Positions 30,543-40,837 of a stretch of 64,000 nt of DNA are shown here, one piece after another; positions within the stretch are counted from its first letter, which is position 1, and every line of letters starts with the position of its first letter. This stretch comes from Pseudomicrostroma phylloplanum (Eukaryota; Basidiomycota; Exobasidiomycetes; Microstromatales). The position numbers and the translations under genes were made by a program. Under the pieces are notes generated by a model. It did not search any database and had not been told where the DNA came from. It saw nothing but the letters and a program-made list of their open reading frames with translations. Location of the stretch: contig BCHS01000002.1 in NCBI GenBank assembly GCA_039545275.1, forward strand, positions 496,001 to 560,000. The letters are read 5' to 3'.

Positions 30543-32889
30543 ATGCTCTCACGCGGCGGGAACACTCTCAGGCAGGTAGCCACGCAAGCATTGGCTGGAA
30601 GCGTCGCACGCTCAACCCAGCGTGCTGGCTTTGCGACGGCGAGCAGACTGGTGCGGCGGCCGCTAAAGCAGGACCTTGCGCAATCCTACTCGGGCGTGCA
30701 TTTTCCCCCACCATCGGGCCATGACAGTGGCGATCCTCCTCGACCGCCTCCCACCTCGCCCTCATCTACTCCCAGCGACCATCAAGACTCGGACCTTCCA
30801 CGCTCGACTGATCATGCTGTCATATCTCTCTTTGACCTCTTTTCCATCGGTTTGGGCCCCTCTTCCTCGCATACCATCGGCCCGATGCGGGCAGCCCTTA
30901 TCTTTATCCGCGACATCCTCGACCGGGATCCCACTCTCGTCCCGCGGATAGCACGCCTTAAGATTGCCCTCTTCGGCGCTCTAGCTGCGACTGGGGAAGG
31001 TCATCTCACTCCGCAGGCATTGCTAGCTGGCTTTGAGGGCGAGGATCCAGAGAAGGCGGACCCGGACGAGGTGCCGCAGAGGTATGCTGCCATCCTGCGA
31101 GATAAGAAGTTGCAGCTGGGGCGCAAGGTCCCCGAGCTGGATGGAGGCATCGAGGTTGCCTTTGACTACTACAAGGATTTAGCGTGGCATTGGGATCGGC
31201 AACTGCCGGTACATCCGAATGGCATGCGCTTTTCGGTCTTCTCCGTTGAAGGAGACCTACTGGCCACCAATGAGTACTTCTCCGTTGGAGGAGGCTTCGT
31301 CGTCAATGGATCTCTGGCCACTGATCCGGGCGCCAACCCCGCTAAAGATCCCGAAGAGGCCTCTAAAGCCCTGATGTCTAGTGAGGGAAGTACCTCTCAC
31401 CCCGCAGACGTCATGGAGAACGTCTTCTACAAGGAGGTACGCAGAAGCAATGCGAATCAGGAGAGGAGGAGTGGTATGGCACACGTCGAAGACGGCGCTG
31501 AGCCAGTCAGGTCGCCTCTACCGCCACCTTCAGGCGCTAGTGGCCAGGAGAGGGCCGCTCTTGAGAACACAAGACCGGCATCTCAAGAGCCAGAGGCTGC
31601 TGCTGCTGCACCCGGTGCGGATCACATCCCGTTGCCCTTCCACAATGGCAACTCTCTGCTGCGTCTCTGCTCCAAGCACAATCTGACAATTGCTCAGATT
31701 GTTTTCCGCAACGAGCTGACTTGGCGGTCGCCCGACGAGGTGCGAGCGCGCATCTTCCACATCTGGGGCGTCATGGAGGCGGCCATCCGATCTGGATGCC
31801 ACTCGACAGAGGAGCTGCTCCCTGGCCCTATGAAAGTGCAGAGACGCGCCCCAGGGCTGTATCGGCGTCTAATGCGGGGACTGAGCAGCTCTGGCCCTTC
31901 CTTGGGCGAGAAAGCCACTGCTGGCACAGGTGGAGCAGCAGATACTGCAAAGGGGGGAACATCGTTGAGCGGCCCCGTCGGCATGGGCTCGTCATCAGAC
32001 ACGCCTGGCCTTCCCGCCATTGGCTTGTCCCCCACGTCCGGCCTCGCACAATCGAAGCGAGTACACGGCTCCCTCACCCACCATCCCTTGCCCACTCCAC
32101 CCCGTCGCTCCATCTCAAACCCGGACATCGACCGTCTGTCGGCCTTTGCCATTGCTGTCAACGAGGAGAATGCTGCGGGGCGCAGAGTAGTCACGGCACC
32201 CACGCTAGGATCTTGCGGGACGATCCCGGCGGTGCTGTATTGGCATTTATGCTTCCACTCGGACGATCAAGAGAAGGATGTGGAGACGTTCCTTTTGACT
32301 TGTGCGGCCATTGCTATGCTCTTCAAGAGGGGCGCATCGATTTCAGCTGCCGAAGCAGGGTGGTGAGTAGGAAATTGAGCGCATTGCGACGCGTGATGTC
32401 TGCTGACTCCCGACGTTCACTCGCTCCTACTGATCAGCATGGGCGAGATTGGCGTAGCGACTGCAATGGCCGCTGCTGGTCTGACGGCCGTACTGGGCGG
32501 AACGCCAGCTCAGATCGAGCATGCAGCCGAGATCGGTATCGAGCACAACCTGGGCATGTCATGTGGGTCATACACCGGCAGGAGGAAGACCGTATCAGCA
32601 ATCACACCACTGACGATTTCCTCTCCATCACGATCTCCCCCCTGTTGCAGGCGATCCAGTCGGCGGCCAAGTGTTGATCCCCTGCGTAGAGCGCAACAGC
32701 ATGGGAGCAGTCAAGGCCGTCGTTGCCTCGCAGCTGGCTCTGAGCAGCCACAGCCACTATGTCAGTCTGGACGAGGCGATTGCGGCGATGAAGGAGACGG
32801 CGCAGGGCATGTCGTCGAGGTTCAAGGAGACTTCCCTCGCTGGACTAGCCACGGCCGTCAAGATTCCTGTGGCTGTGCCCGCTTGCTAG
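30543..32889 (+). CDS. L-serine dehydratase, [4Fe-4S] type (bacterial SdaA-like), probably mitochondrial
   Basis: Three exons (30543-32362, 32438-32562, 32651-32889) give 727 residues. The N-terminus ([20 protein letters not shown] and further Arg/Ser) looks like a mitochondrial presequence. The core starts with [19 protein letters not shown], which is the signature of the Fe-S L-serine ammonia-lyase. Later blocks include [55 protein letters not shown] and [12 protein letters not shown], then [20 protein letters not shown]. Cys607, Cys649 and Cys660 match the three cluster ligands (spacings of 42 and 11 residues), and the last residue is Cys727 (VPAC). The enzyme turns serine into pyruvate and ammonia. 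Two disordered inserts (about 31318-31625 and 31860-32125) make it far longer than bacterial forms (about 455 residues). Bacterial origin by transfer is possible. Confidence 0.9.
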
Positions 32890-33947
32890 AGTGGGAGTGT
32901 GCTCAGCCGCCCATTTGTATATTGAATACCATAGATGAGATACCGTTACTGACGATGACTTGAGCGGTCACAGAGTGTGGAAGTCGCGGCCTCAAATGTG
33001 TCTGTCTGCGGCCGTTGAGCAACACGTCCCGGTACTACACGGCTTCTTCGTCTGCAACCGCCTTGGTCCTCTCCGTATGATTCCGTCCCGATGGTCTATC
33101 TCCGGTTCGCAGTGCCTCGCGTCAGCAGTGCGGCAGCCAAGAGATCAGCCACGCGCCCACTGCCGGCGCTGTTCGCAGGAGTCACCCCGCACTTCTCTCC
33201 ACATGCGACGACTGGGCGGGACGGGAGTAGAGTAGAGGTGCACCCCCCTACGCTCGAGCCTCTGCTTGCTTGGCCCACAGACTCCGCTCCGCTCGCCTGG
33301 CGCAATGCTTCCACTCGCTAGAGCTACTGCCTGCCCGCCTGGGCCCCGATGGATGGCTGGATGAGGCCCCTCTCGCTTCGGGGATCTGGATAGTGGGCGT
33401 ACGACCTTCCTCCCTCCGACTGCTACCACCACCACCGCCATCGCTACCTCATCCTCCTCATCTCCCCTGTCCTGATCCCATTCAATACGCGTGGGCCTGA
33501 GCAACAGCTTCACGACGTAGGATCTTCCCCTTCCCCCTCTTTCACCCCCGCGCTCTCCCTATTCTCCCATCGGCGTGCCTTTCATCAGGCGGGCCTACGC
33601 ACGGACGCGCCCTCTACGCACCTTTGCTATCCCCGGAGCACCGTCGTACCTCGTACCTTCGCATTCATTGGCAGTGCTAAAGGCTACAAAGAAGCCCCCT
33701 ATCTTCAGTACCATCAGGTCCGTACCACGTCCCCTCTTGGTCACCTCGTCTTTGAGATCAGACGCAGTCAGACTCCTGACTGACGCACCCCCCTAACCCC
33801 ATCCTCCCCCTTGTGACCCCGTGCGACAGAAGCTCACTCCTTTGAAATCACAATCGCTGATCACACACGACCCTTGACAGTTCCCCTCTTCAACTCAACA
33901 AGCTTCACTATCAGAACATACACCCCTCACCTAGAGGCTCACCAACC
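32890..33947. other. Intergenic region upstream of glutaminase A
   Basis: The 1058 bases hold overlapping frames on both strands (for example 33145-33513 minus and 33575-33796 plus) without domain or splice support. The final stretch is pyrimidine-rich with repeated CTCAAC/CACC and ends in a good ATG context (ACCAACCATG). I see no clear TATA box. Confidence 0.35.
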
Positions 33948-36695
33948 ATGAGGTTCTCTCAAGTCGCCTTTGGCGTCGCCGTCCTCCCCGGACTCGCGCT
34001 CGCTTCACTCAAGCATACAGACCACATGGTCTTCCAACAGCTCGCCGATCTCACACGACCACAGTCACAGAAGCGCTATCCCAATCAACCTTTCGGATCT
34101 GTCGAAGTCAGCTCAAAGGACCTCGGATACAAGGTCCAGGGAGTCGACTGGAAGATCACAAAGGTACAGAACGCCGGAGGTGACCCTGCCGACGCGCTCA
34201 GCGAGGCAGAGTCCAAGGCAGCAGCACCCGACGTAAAAGCCGTTCCTGGACTGGCACCAATCTTCAAGAATGGCAAGACGGTAGCCGAGGCAGACGTATC
34301 TGGTGGTCTGACCGCCCTTCGACAGCAAGTGCTCCTGCAGTCAAAGGTCGCCGGTACTTCTCAAGGCCGCAAGCGCCAGGAGTCTGAGAGCGCCTTTCTG
34401 CCAATGAAGCCGCCCAGCTATCCTCTTGCCGTCAAGTCGCCCTATCTCAACGACTGGGCACCCGCTGGTCGGAACCCTGCTGCAACGCCGCCCAACCGCG
34501 TCGGTAATGGAGGGTACCTCTCTGGTCAGGCCAGCGCCTTCTGGACTTCGCAATACGGAGCTGACGGAGACTACAGGCTGGGCTGGAATGGATTCATTCG
34601 AGTAGACAACGTCACCTACCAATGGATGGGCGACGCCTTTGGCACGACTGTCCGAGACGGCGAAGATGCGGAGCAGCTCTCCGTCGAATACACTTCCACC
34701 AAAACCATCTACAAGTTCAAGGCTGGCGGTGTTCACTTCAATGCTACCTTCATGACCCCGATCTGGCCCCACGACTTTGTGCGACAGAGCATCCCGATGA
34801 GCTACCTTCACTTCGCCTACGACTCTTCTTCTGCAAAGGGCAAGTCCGTCCAGGCCTACGTCGACATTGACGAACGGTGGGTCACTGCCCACGTACAGGA
34901 GTTCGACCGCTATCCCTACTACCAGGAGTTCAAGGACCTCAAGGGTGTTCAGCGTTGGTACATTCAACGAAGGAACCCCGAAGTCTACAAGGAGTGGCGA
35001 CAGAGGGCAGAGTGGGGCAGTGTCACATGGGCAGCACGTGACCGACCAGCCCTATTGGCAAGGAACAACAACAATGTCAATGTACAGAACGAGTTCATCA
35101 CTACTGGAGTCATCAGTCCTCACCGAGACTACGTGGGAGGACCTCAGAACTCCTTTGCCTACTCGGTCGACTTTGACGCAAAGCACGGCGGCGACGATGT
35201 GATCTTTGCCATTGGCCACCTCCGAACCCCCTATATCAACTACGTCAAGGCTGTGCCGGGAAGCAAAGGCAAGGAGAGCTACCAACAAGATCGCTACGGT
35301 CTCTGGGCTGCCAACTTTTCTTCTTTCGACGAGGTCGTGACCTTCTTCCTTGACGACTTTGAGAATGCCCTGGAGCACTGCACTAAGCTCGATGAGAAGA
35401 TCGCCAGTGAGGCCAAGGCTGTTGTCGGCGGTGGCAAGGCTGGTGACGAGTATGCTGCCATCACTACGCTCTCTGTCCGTCAGGCAATGGCCGGCATCGA
35501 GTTCACCATCTCCAAGGACAAGCATGGCGACTACGACACCTCTGACCTGCTCATCTTCCTCAAGGAAATCTCCTCCAATGGAGACATGTCGACGGTCGAT
35601 GTCTTCTTCCCGCAATTTCCAATCTTGACCTACTTGAACCCCGAATTGCTCAAGCTGGTGATGCTGCCCATCTTCGAGTACACCGAGAGCGGTCTGTACC
35701 CCAACAAGTGGTGCGTACACGACCTCGGAACCTACCCGAACGCCTGGGGATACAACGACGGTAACGACGAGCCTATGCAGGTCGAGGAGAGTGGCAACAT
35801 GGTCATCATGGCTCTTCACTACGCCCAGCTAGTTAGCAAGTCAACGGCGGTGTCCTTCCTCAAGAAGCACTACAGGATCATGGCTCAATGGACCGACTTC
35901 CTCATCCAGGACTCGCTCATCCCCGCCTCCCAGCTCTCGACGGACGACTTTGCCGGAGTATTGGCCAACCAGACGAACCTCGCCATCAAGGGCATCGCAG
36001 GTATCGCCGCCATGGGAGAAATTGCACACATGGTAGGCCGCACTTCCAATGCCACCTACTACCGCGATGTAGCTGAAAAGTACGTTGAGAAATGGTTCAA
36101 GATGGGTCTCTCCAAGGACGGATCTCACATGAAGCTGGCATACCAAGACGACAAGTCCTGGGGCACCCTCTACAACCTCTTTGCCGACAAGCTCCTCGAC
36201 CTTCGTCTGGTACCAAAGAAGGTGTACGACGTGCAGGACAAGTGGTACCCCACTGTAGAGCAGCAGTGGGGGATCCCGCTAGACTCGCGGCACAATTGGA
36301 CCAAGTCCGACTGGCAGATGTTCAGCTCGGCCACGTCTGCCTCGAACTCCACGAGGGACCTCTTCATCAGCGGGCTGTACAGCTTCTATGCCAATGGCCT
36401 CACGGACGGGCCCATGACGGATCTGTACGAAACGACGACGGGAGATTTCCCAAAACAGCCCTTTGACCCTCTCATCTACTTTGAGGCTAGGCCCGTAGTT
36501 GGAGGACACTTTATGCATCTGGCAATGCAGGCTGCCGAGGACGCACGGGCGAAGGGAAAGAGCGGGGATGATGACAGGGCAAGCAGTCTGCCTGCTGAGG
36601 GGACGAGCCGGGAGAGTGAGAGTGCAGGTATTCCAAGCCCTGTGCCGGCGCCTCGTGGTCGGCAGAGGCCCTTTGCAGTCGGACATGGCAAGTGA
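33948..36695 (+). CDS. gtaA: Secreted glutaminase A (GtaA family)
   Basis: This is a single-exon gene of 915 residues. MRFSQVAFGVAVLPGLALAS is a signal peptide. The order DUF4964, DUF5127, DUF4965 and DUF1793 is the layout of fungal glutaminase A. Visible blocks are PPSYPLAVKSPYLNDWAP, WTSQYGADGDYRLGWNGFIR, FKAGGVHFNATFMTPIWPHD, NEFITTGVISPHRDYVGGPQ, FFPQFPILTYLNPELLKL and YPNAWGYNDGNDEPMQVEES. There are several N-glycosylation sequons (NVT, NAT, NST). The enzyme deamidates extracellular glutamine to glutamate and is used in nitrogen scavenging. Kex2-type sites occur at QKR (near residue 43) and RKR (near 144), so a propeptide may be removed. The C-terminus is Ser/Gly/Arg-rich without an anchor. 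It faces the small coiled-coil gene across 544 bases. Confidence 0.93.
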   Translation: MRFSQVAFGVAVLPGLALASLKHTDHMVFQQLADLTRPQSQKRYPNQPFGSVEVSSKDLGYKVQGVDWKITKVQNAGGDPADALSEAESKAAAPDVKAVPGLAPIFKNGKTVAEADVSGGLTALRQQVLLQSKVAGTSQGRKRQESESAFLPMKPPSYPLAVKSPYLNDWAPAGRNPAATPPNRVGNGGYLSGQASAFWTSQYGADGDYRLGWNGFIRVDNVTYQWMGDAFGTTVRDGEDAEQLSVEYTSTKTIYKFKAGGVHFNATFMTPIWPHDFVRQSIPMSYLHFAYDSSSAKGKSVQAYVDIDERWVTAHVQEFDRYPYYQEFKDLKGVQRWYIQRRNPEVYKEWRQRAEWGSVTWAARDRPALLARNNNNVNVQNEFITTGVISPHRDYVGGPQNSFAYSVDFDAKHGGDDVIFAIGHLRTPYINYVKAVPGSKGKESYQQDRYGLWAANFSSFDEVVTFFLDDFENALEHCTKLDEKIASEAKAVVGGGKAGDEYAAITTLSVRQAMAGIEFTISKDKHGDYDTSDLLIFLKEISSNGDMSTVDVFFPQFPILTYLNPELLKLVMLPIFEYTESGLYPNKWCVHDLGTYPNAWGYNDGNDEPMQVEESGNMVIMALHYAQLVSKSTAVSFLKKHYRIMAQWTDFLIQDSLIPASQLSTDDFAGVLANQTNLAIKGIAGIAAMGEIAHMVGRTSNATYYRDVAEKYVEKWFKMGLSKDGSHMKLAYQDDKSWGTLYNLFADKLLDLRLVPKKVYDVQDKWYPTVEQQWGIPLDSRHNWTKSDWQMFSSATSASNSTRDLFISGLYSFYANGLTDGPMTDLYETTTGDFPKQPFDPLIYFEARPVVGGHFMHLAMQAAEDARAKGKSGDDDRASSLPAEGTSRESESAGIPSPVPAPRGRQRPFAVGHGK

Positions 36696-37239
36696 AGCGC
36701 CGCTTGAGAGGAGGAGAAGGAGGGCAGGTACCTATCTGGCAGTGGCCTTCCCCTGCGTCCCTGGCCGGCGAGCATGTACCGCGTGTTCTGCAGCCTTGTC
36801 AGCCACGCTTCCCCCCTCTCTCTTTCCTTATCCTCTTCTCCTGTTGTAGACAATTTCCTAATTTCAACCATCCTCCTCACGTAATGCTCTCCGCTAGTCA
36901 CAGGTCGGTCGATGCGGCTCCGTCCTTCTCATCCTCTGTTCTATTCGGCTGATCAGCTCTCACCGGCTCGTCAGTTCCCCTCTCCCTTTGCCTCGTAGAT
37001 CGCTTCACTAACGATTGTAGACGGCTCAAGTGGCAGTCGATCTGGTGAGTCGATTCGCATGCGCAAGAATGAAACTCTCAGAGCGCATCAATGTCGTTAT
37101 TCGAGCTTTGCCGGGGGATGTTTATTTCTAATTGTCCGGAGGGAAAAATGCCTCGAGAGGCCGGCGGGCATGCCGGCGGGCATGTCATGGTACTCCTGGC
37201 CAGAGAGGATGCTAGCTTGACACTTTCCTGTCTCTTCCC
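36696..37239. other. Intergenic region between two convergent genes
   Basis: The 544 bases hold no gene. A direct repeat of GCCGGCGGGCAT occurs twice in tandem near 37160-37183. Nothing else was supported. Confidence 0.35.
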
Positions 37240-38027
37240 TTACTTAGCTCCCTTCACCTCCTCGATCTCGCCGCTGCTACTTCCATTGGTTTTGGTCTTG
37301 CTCTGGGTCTTGGTCTTGGTCTTGCTTTTGGTGTTGGGTTGAGAGGCTGACTTTGCTGCTCGTGCTGCCTTGATTCGTTCTAATCGCGATTTCAGGGATG
37401 AGACCCTGAGGGAGTGCCAAGAGGAGCGCAAGGGGAGAGAGAAAGAGGTCAGTCCCTTGAATCTCTCTGCAAGACCATCACGGTGTCAAGCGCCCCTCCT
37501 ACCTCTCATCAGAGCTCGCCTCGCCCCGCCTCGTCTCGCACTCACCTCTCCTCCGCCTCGTCCTGCAACCTCTGCTCCTCCTGTAGCCGGGCAAAGATCT
37601 CCTCGTGCTCCTCTCTCGCGAGCCTTCTCCGACGTTGCGCTTCTGTCTCCTCCCCAGTTCCACCCCCAGCAATGTCCGCAGAGGAGTCCCCTTCTGTGGC
37701 AGTTGTATTTGCAGGTCTCCGGAGCTCGGGCTGAGCTTCGATGGTTGCGTTCGCGTAGACGTTTGTGCTCTGTGGTGGTGCCGCTGGGCTTCCCGAGCCA
37801 GCAACAGGAGCAGTACCAGCAGTGTCCTCTGCGGCCGCGGTCCCTGACAGGACCTCCTGCTGGAAACGAGCCCACTCGTCGTCTTCGTCCACAGCAGAAG
37901 CAGGAGCAGTCTCCTGTGGTCTCAGCTTGACCTTCTTGCCATCTCGGGCACTGCTACTACTGCCTGGCTCGCCGGCCTTGCGCTTGGAGCTCTCCCCCTT
38001 TGATGACGAGGCTGCGCTGCTTGACAT
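37240..38027 (-). CDS. Small coiled-coil protein, uncharacterised
   Basis: Two exons (37546-38027, 37240-37405) joined EER|VSS in phase 2 give 215 residues. The N-terminus is Ser/Lys-rich (KRKAGEPG, DGKKVKLRP) and likely nuclear. The first folded-looking segment is AVDEDDEWARFQQEVLSG. A strongly charged coiled coil spans EAQRRRRLAREEHEEIFARL. The second exon adds RVSSLKSRLERIKAARAA and a Lys/Thr repeat (TKSKTKTKTQSKTKTNG). The DDEWARFQ plus Leu/Arg coiled coil resembles the C-terminal part of ZNF830/CCDC16-like splicing-associated proteins, but no zinc finger is present, so I leave the function open. It starts 178 bases from SELO on the opposite strand. Confidence 0.6.
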
Positions 38028-38205
38028 GGACTGGAGGTGGGTGGGTTGGAGGAGCTTGGCGGGGCGAGGATGCGGGGATATAGGCTATGTCTAGAACAGA
38101 CGTAGGCGTAGGCTGGGCACGCGAGGTTGGGTCGGCTGAATTTCCGCGGGTCGATTGGCGTGACCGCCTCCACCCCGCTCCTCCACCCGGAGACTAGAAT
38201 AGACT

Positions 38206-40689
38206 ATGGCCGAGAGGATTGTATTGCCACTGAACCCTCTGTTCACATCTTTCCCCTTAGAGGTCTACCTTGTATCATCCTCACTCCCCCCTTCATTTAT
38301 GCTTCGTATGACGGCCAGGAACAACTCCCCAAGGCGTCTCGTCCCCATTCTCTCCCTCCCTCTCCCACCTCCGTCGCAACGCCTCACCAACAACCTCCTC
38401 CCCGATGCCTACACACCCTCCCCCACCTCCCTCCTCTCCACACCGGACTCCACACCAAGTCTGATCAGGAGAGCCAGACCCGTACCTCAGGGAGCGGGCT
38501 TCAGCTATGTCACTCCACTGCCTTTGCCATTCCCTTACGAATTTCCCGCCGAGCAGAAGGAGGAAAGCGACAAGGAGGTCAGCCTAGGCGAGCAGCACAG
38601 GCGCGAAGCCGAGTCTGCAGACGGAGCCGATGCTGACTCTGCCGAGGCGCGCTATGAGCGTCAGATGCAGGAGGTGGAGAGGGTGATGAGGCGGTACGAG
38701 ATCCAGGTCTCAGAGCTGGGCAAGCCAGAGTATCCCGCCAAGGACGAGGACAGTCTGGCTGGCTACCTCACTCCGGCCAAGCGTGCTCAGACGTTCCCCT
38801 CGGCTCGACTGCTGGGGCTCAGCGCAGCGGCGGTCAAGGACTGTCTTCCTGACTTGGATGTGGGGGATGCATTCGAGTTCATCAAGAGTACAAGCGGGAG
38901 GGACGGCCCGGATACCTACGCTTCGGGACCTATGGCGCCTCAGCCCAAGGACGACGCTGCCCGTGCTCGCTTCCAGCTGAGCGACGTTCTTGCCGGACGA
39001 GCCGTGGCTGCCGTTCTGCCCAGCGAAGAAGCCAAGCTGGACGATATGGCAGGTTGTGGAGTATGGGCACGTCGAGTGGGGCAAGGATGGAAGGACGAGA
39101 GCCTGCAGCAGAGGTGGGAGAGGAGGAACGGAGAGCTGCTGGAGAGGCAGAAGCAGAAGACGTACCTGGGCTGGTCAAACGCGTACGCTGGACATCAGTT
39201 TGGATCTTGGGCTGGACAGCTGGGAGATGGACGGGCAGTCACGCTGTTCGAGACGATCAATCTGGGTAAGAACGAGAGGTGGGAGATTCAGCTCAAGGGA
39301 GCTGGGCGGACACCCTACTCCCGCTTCGCAGATGGTCTAGCGACGCTCGGCAGTAGCGTGAGGGAGTTTCTGGGCAGCGAGTCCATTGCAGCTCTTGGCA
39401 TCCCGACCTCTCGCGCTCTGTCGGTAATCTCCCTTCCAGACGTCGAGGTGGTGCGAGAGCGCCGCAATGTGTCTGCCATCACTTCGCGACTAGCCCAGAG
39501 CTGGATCCGCATCGGCTCTTTCCAGCTTCCAGCCTCACGCTCGGACTGGGAGGTTGTGCGACTTCTGGGAGAGTACGTCTCTCGTATCCTCTTTGGCTTC
39601 GAAGGTATTCCAGCTGCGCAAACACCAGACTCGCCTCGAGAGAAGTGGGCCACGCGTCTCCTCTTCGAGAGCGCACGGCGCAATGCCCGCATGGTAGCTG
39701 GATGGCAGGCTGTGGGCTGGACACACGGAGTGCTCAACACAGACAACATTTCCGTTCTGGGCCTGACTATCGACTATGGACCGTATGGCTTCCTGGACAT
39801 CTTTTCGCAGGATGTGACACCCAACCACTCCGACGAGATGTCGAGATATTCGTACAAGATGCAGCCTTCGATGGTCCTCTTTGCCATGAAGCAGCTGCTC
39901 ACCTCCCTCTCGCCCATCATCGGCTTCGAAGAGGAGAACGGTCGCGCGCCCAATCCTGGGGAATTGGCAAGTCTCGAGCCTGAGAAGCTCAAGGCACTTG
40001 CAGAGTTCGGAGAGGCAACACAAAGGGCTGATCTGGAGGAGGTGTTCATCAATACGACGATGGAGGAGTGGAGACGTCGCTTCCGTCTCCGTTTGGGCCT
40101 CAAGCATGGCGAGGAGGGCGAAAAGGGTGCTCTTTTCGACCCGCTCCTGGACGTGCTCGAGGAGCTCGACTTTACTCTCACCCTCAGGAAGCTAAAGGAG
40201 TTCCCGTCCATCCTCGAAGAGAGCCTCAAGGGCGCTGAAGGCCAAGAGGAAGGCATCAAGAAAGCCGTCGAAGCATTTAGCGCCGACTGGTACGACCAGT
40301 CTCGCGTCCTGGCCTATCTCCGAGACCAGAAGCGTGACCAAGCCAAGGCTTGGCTGACAAAGTACGCCGAGCGGCTTCTACGTGACCTCAGCTCCACCTC
40401 TGACTCTTCGCCCGCGGCAGGCTGGGGCAGCTCTCTGCGCGAGGAGATGGTGCAGCACAACCCACGCTTCGTGCTGCGCAACTGGGTCGGCGAAGAGGTG
40501 ATCAAGCGCCTCGAGGAGAAGGACGATACCCTCTTCCTCGACCGGGTGCTGCAGATGTGTCTGCATCCTTGCAAGGAGTGGGGTCAGGACGACGGAACGG
40601 GCAAGAGCGCTGAGCTGCTCGAGGAGGAGGCGAGATTGTGCGAGGTGGGAGAGCCGCTGCAGAGGAATATGCCTTCGTGCTCCTCCTGA
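38206..40689 (+). CDS. FMP40: Protein AMPylase SELO (Fmp40), mitochondrial
   Basis: This is a single-exon gene of 827 residues. The SELO/UPF0061 pattern is clear: YAGHQFGSWAGQLGDGRAVT, then WEIQLKGAGRTPYSRFADG, then SSVREFLGSESIAALGIPTS, IRIGSFQLPASR, and GWTHGVLNTDNISVLGLTID. This is a pseudokinase fold that transfers AMP from ATP to Ser/Thr/Tyr of target proteins and takes part in the oxidative stress response in mitochondria. The Arg-rich segment MLRMTARNNSPRRLVP (from 38299) could be an alternative start with a presequence. The protein ends C-S-S, where the human enzyme has Sec-Ser-Ser, so Sec is replaced by Cys, as usual in fungi. It diverges from the coiled-coil gene. Confidence 0.95.
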   Translation: MAERIVLPLNPLFTSFPLEVYLVSSSLPPSFMLRMTARNNSPRRLVPILSLPLPPPSQRLTNNLLPDAYTPSPTSLLSTPDSTPSLIRRARPVPQGAGFSYVTPLPLPFPYEFPAEQKEESDKEVSLGEQHRREAESADGADADSAEARYERQMQEVERVMRRYEIQVSELGKPEYPAKDEDSLAGYLTPAKRAQTFPSARLLGLSAAAVKDCLPDLDVGDAFEFIKSTSGRDGPDTYASGPMAPQPKDDAARARFQLSDVLAGRAVAAVLPSEEAKLDDMAGCGVWARRVGQGWKDESLQQRWERRNGELLERQKQKTYLGWSNAYAGHQFGSWAGQLGDGRAVTLFETINLGKNERWEIQLKGAGRTPYSRFADGLATLGSSVREFLGSESIAALGIPTSRALSVISLPDVEVVRERRNVSAITSRLAQSWIRIGSFQLPASRSDWEVVRLLGEYVSRILFGFEGIPAAQTPDSPREKWATRLLFESARRNARMVAGWQAVGWTHGVLNTDNISVLGLTIDYGPYGFLDIFSQDVTPNHSDEMSRYSYKMQPSMVLFAMKQLLTSLSPIIGFEEENGRAPNPGELASLEPEKLKALAEFGEATQRADLEEVFINTTMEEWRRRFRLRLGLKHGEEGEKGALFDPLLDVLEELDFTLTLRKLKEFPSILEESLKGAEGQEEGIKKAVEAFSADWYDQSRVLAYLRDQKRDQAKAWLTKYAERLLRDLSSTSDSSPAAGWGSSLREEMVQHNPRFVLRNWVGEEVIKRLEEKDDTLFLDRVLQMCLHPCKEWGQDDGTGKSAELLEEEARLCEVGEPLQRNMPSCSS

Positions 40690-40837
40690 TCTGGAGGATG
40701 ACAATCATACCATGTCTTGCTTGCTCAAGTCCCTGTATTATTGTGCCGTGAGGTCATGACTAGTGTACAAATGTAATCGACTCTCGCCTACTGTGCCGTC
40801 TCGGCTCCTCCTTGCTCTCTATTCTGAAATCACGGTG

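Noticed and set aside
33145..33513. 122-codon minus-strand frame upstream of gtaA
   Set aside because: Low complexity, no domain, overlaps other frames and lies in the promoter-like region.
37160..37183. Tandem GCCGGCGGGCAT repeat as a mobile element end
   Set aside because: Only two short copies, no inverted repeat partner and no transposase nearby.
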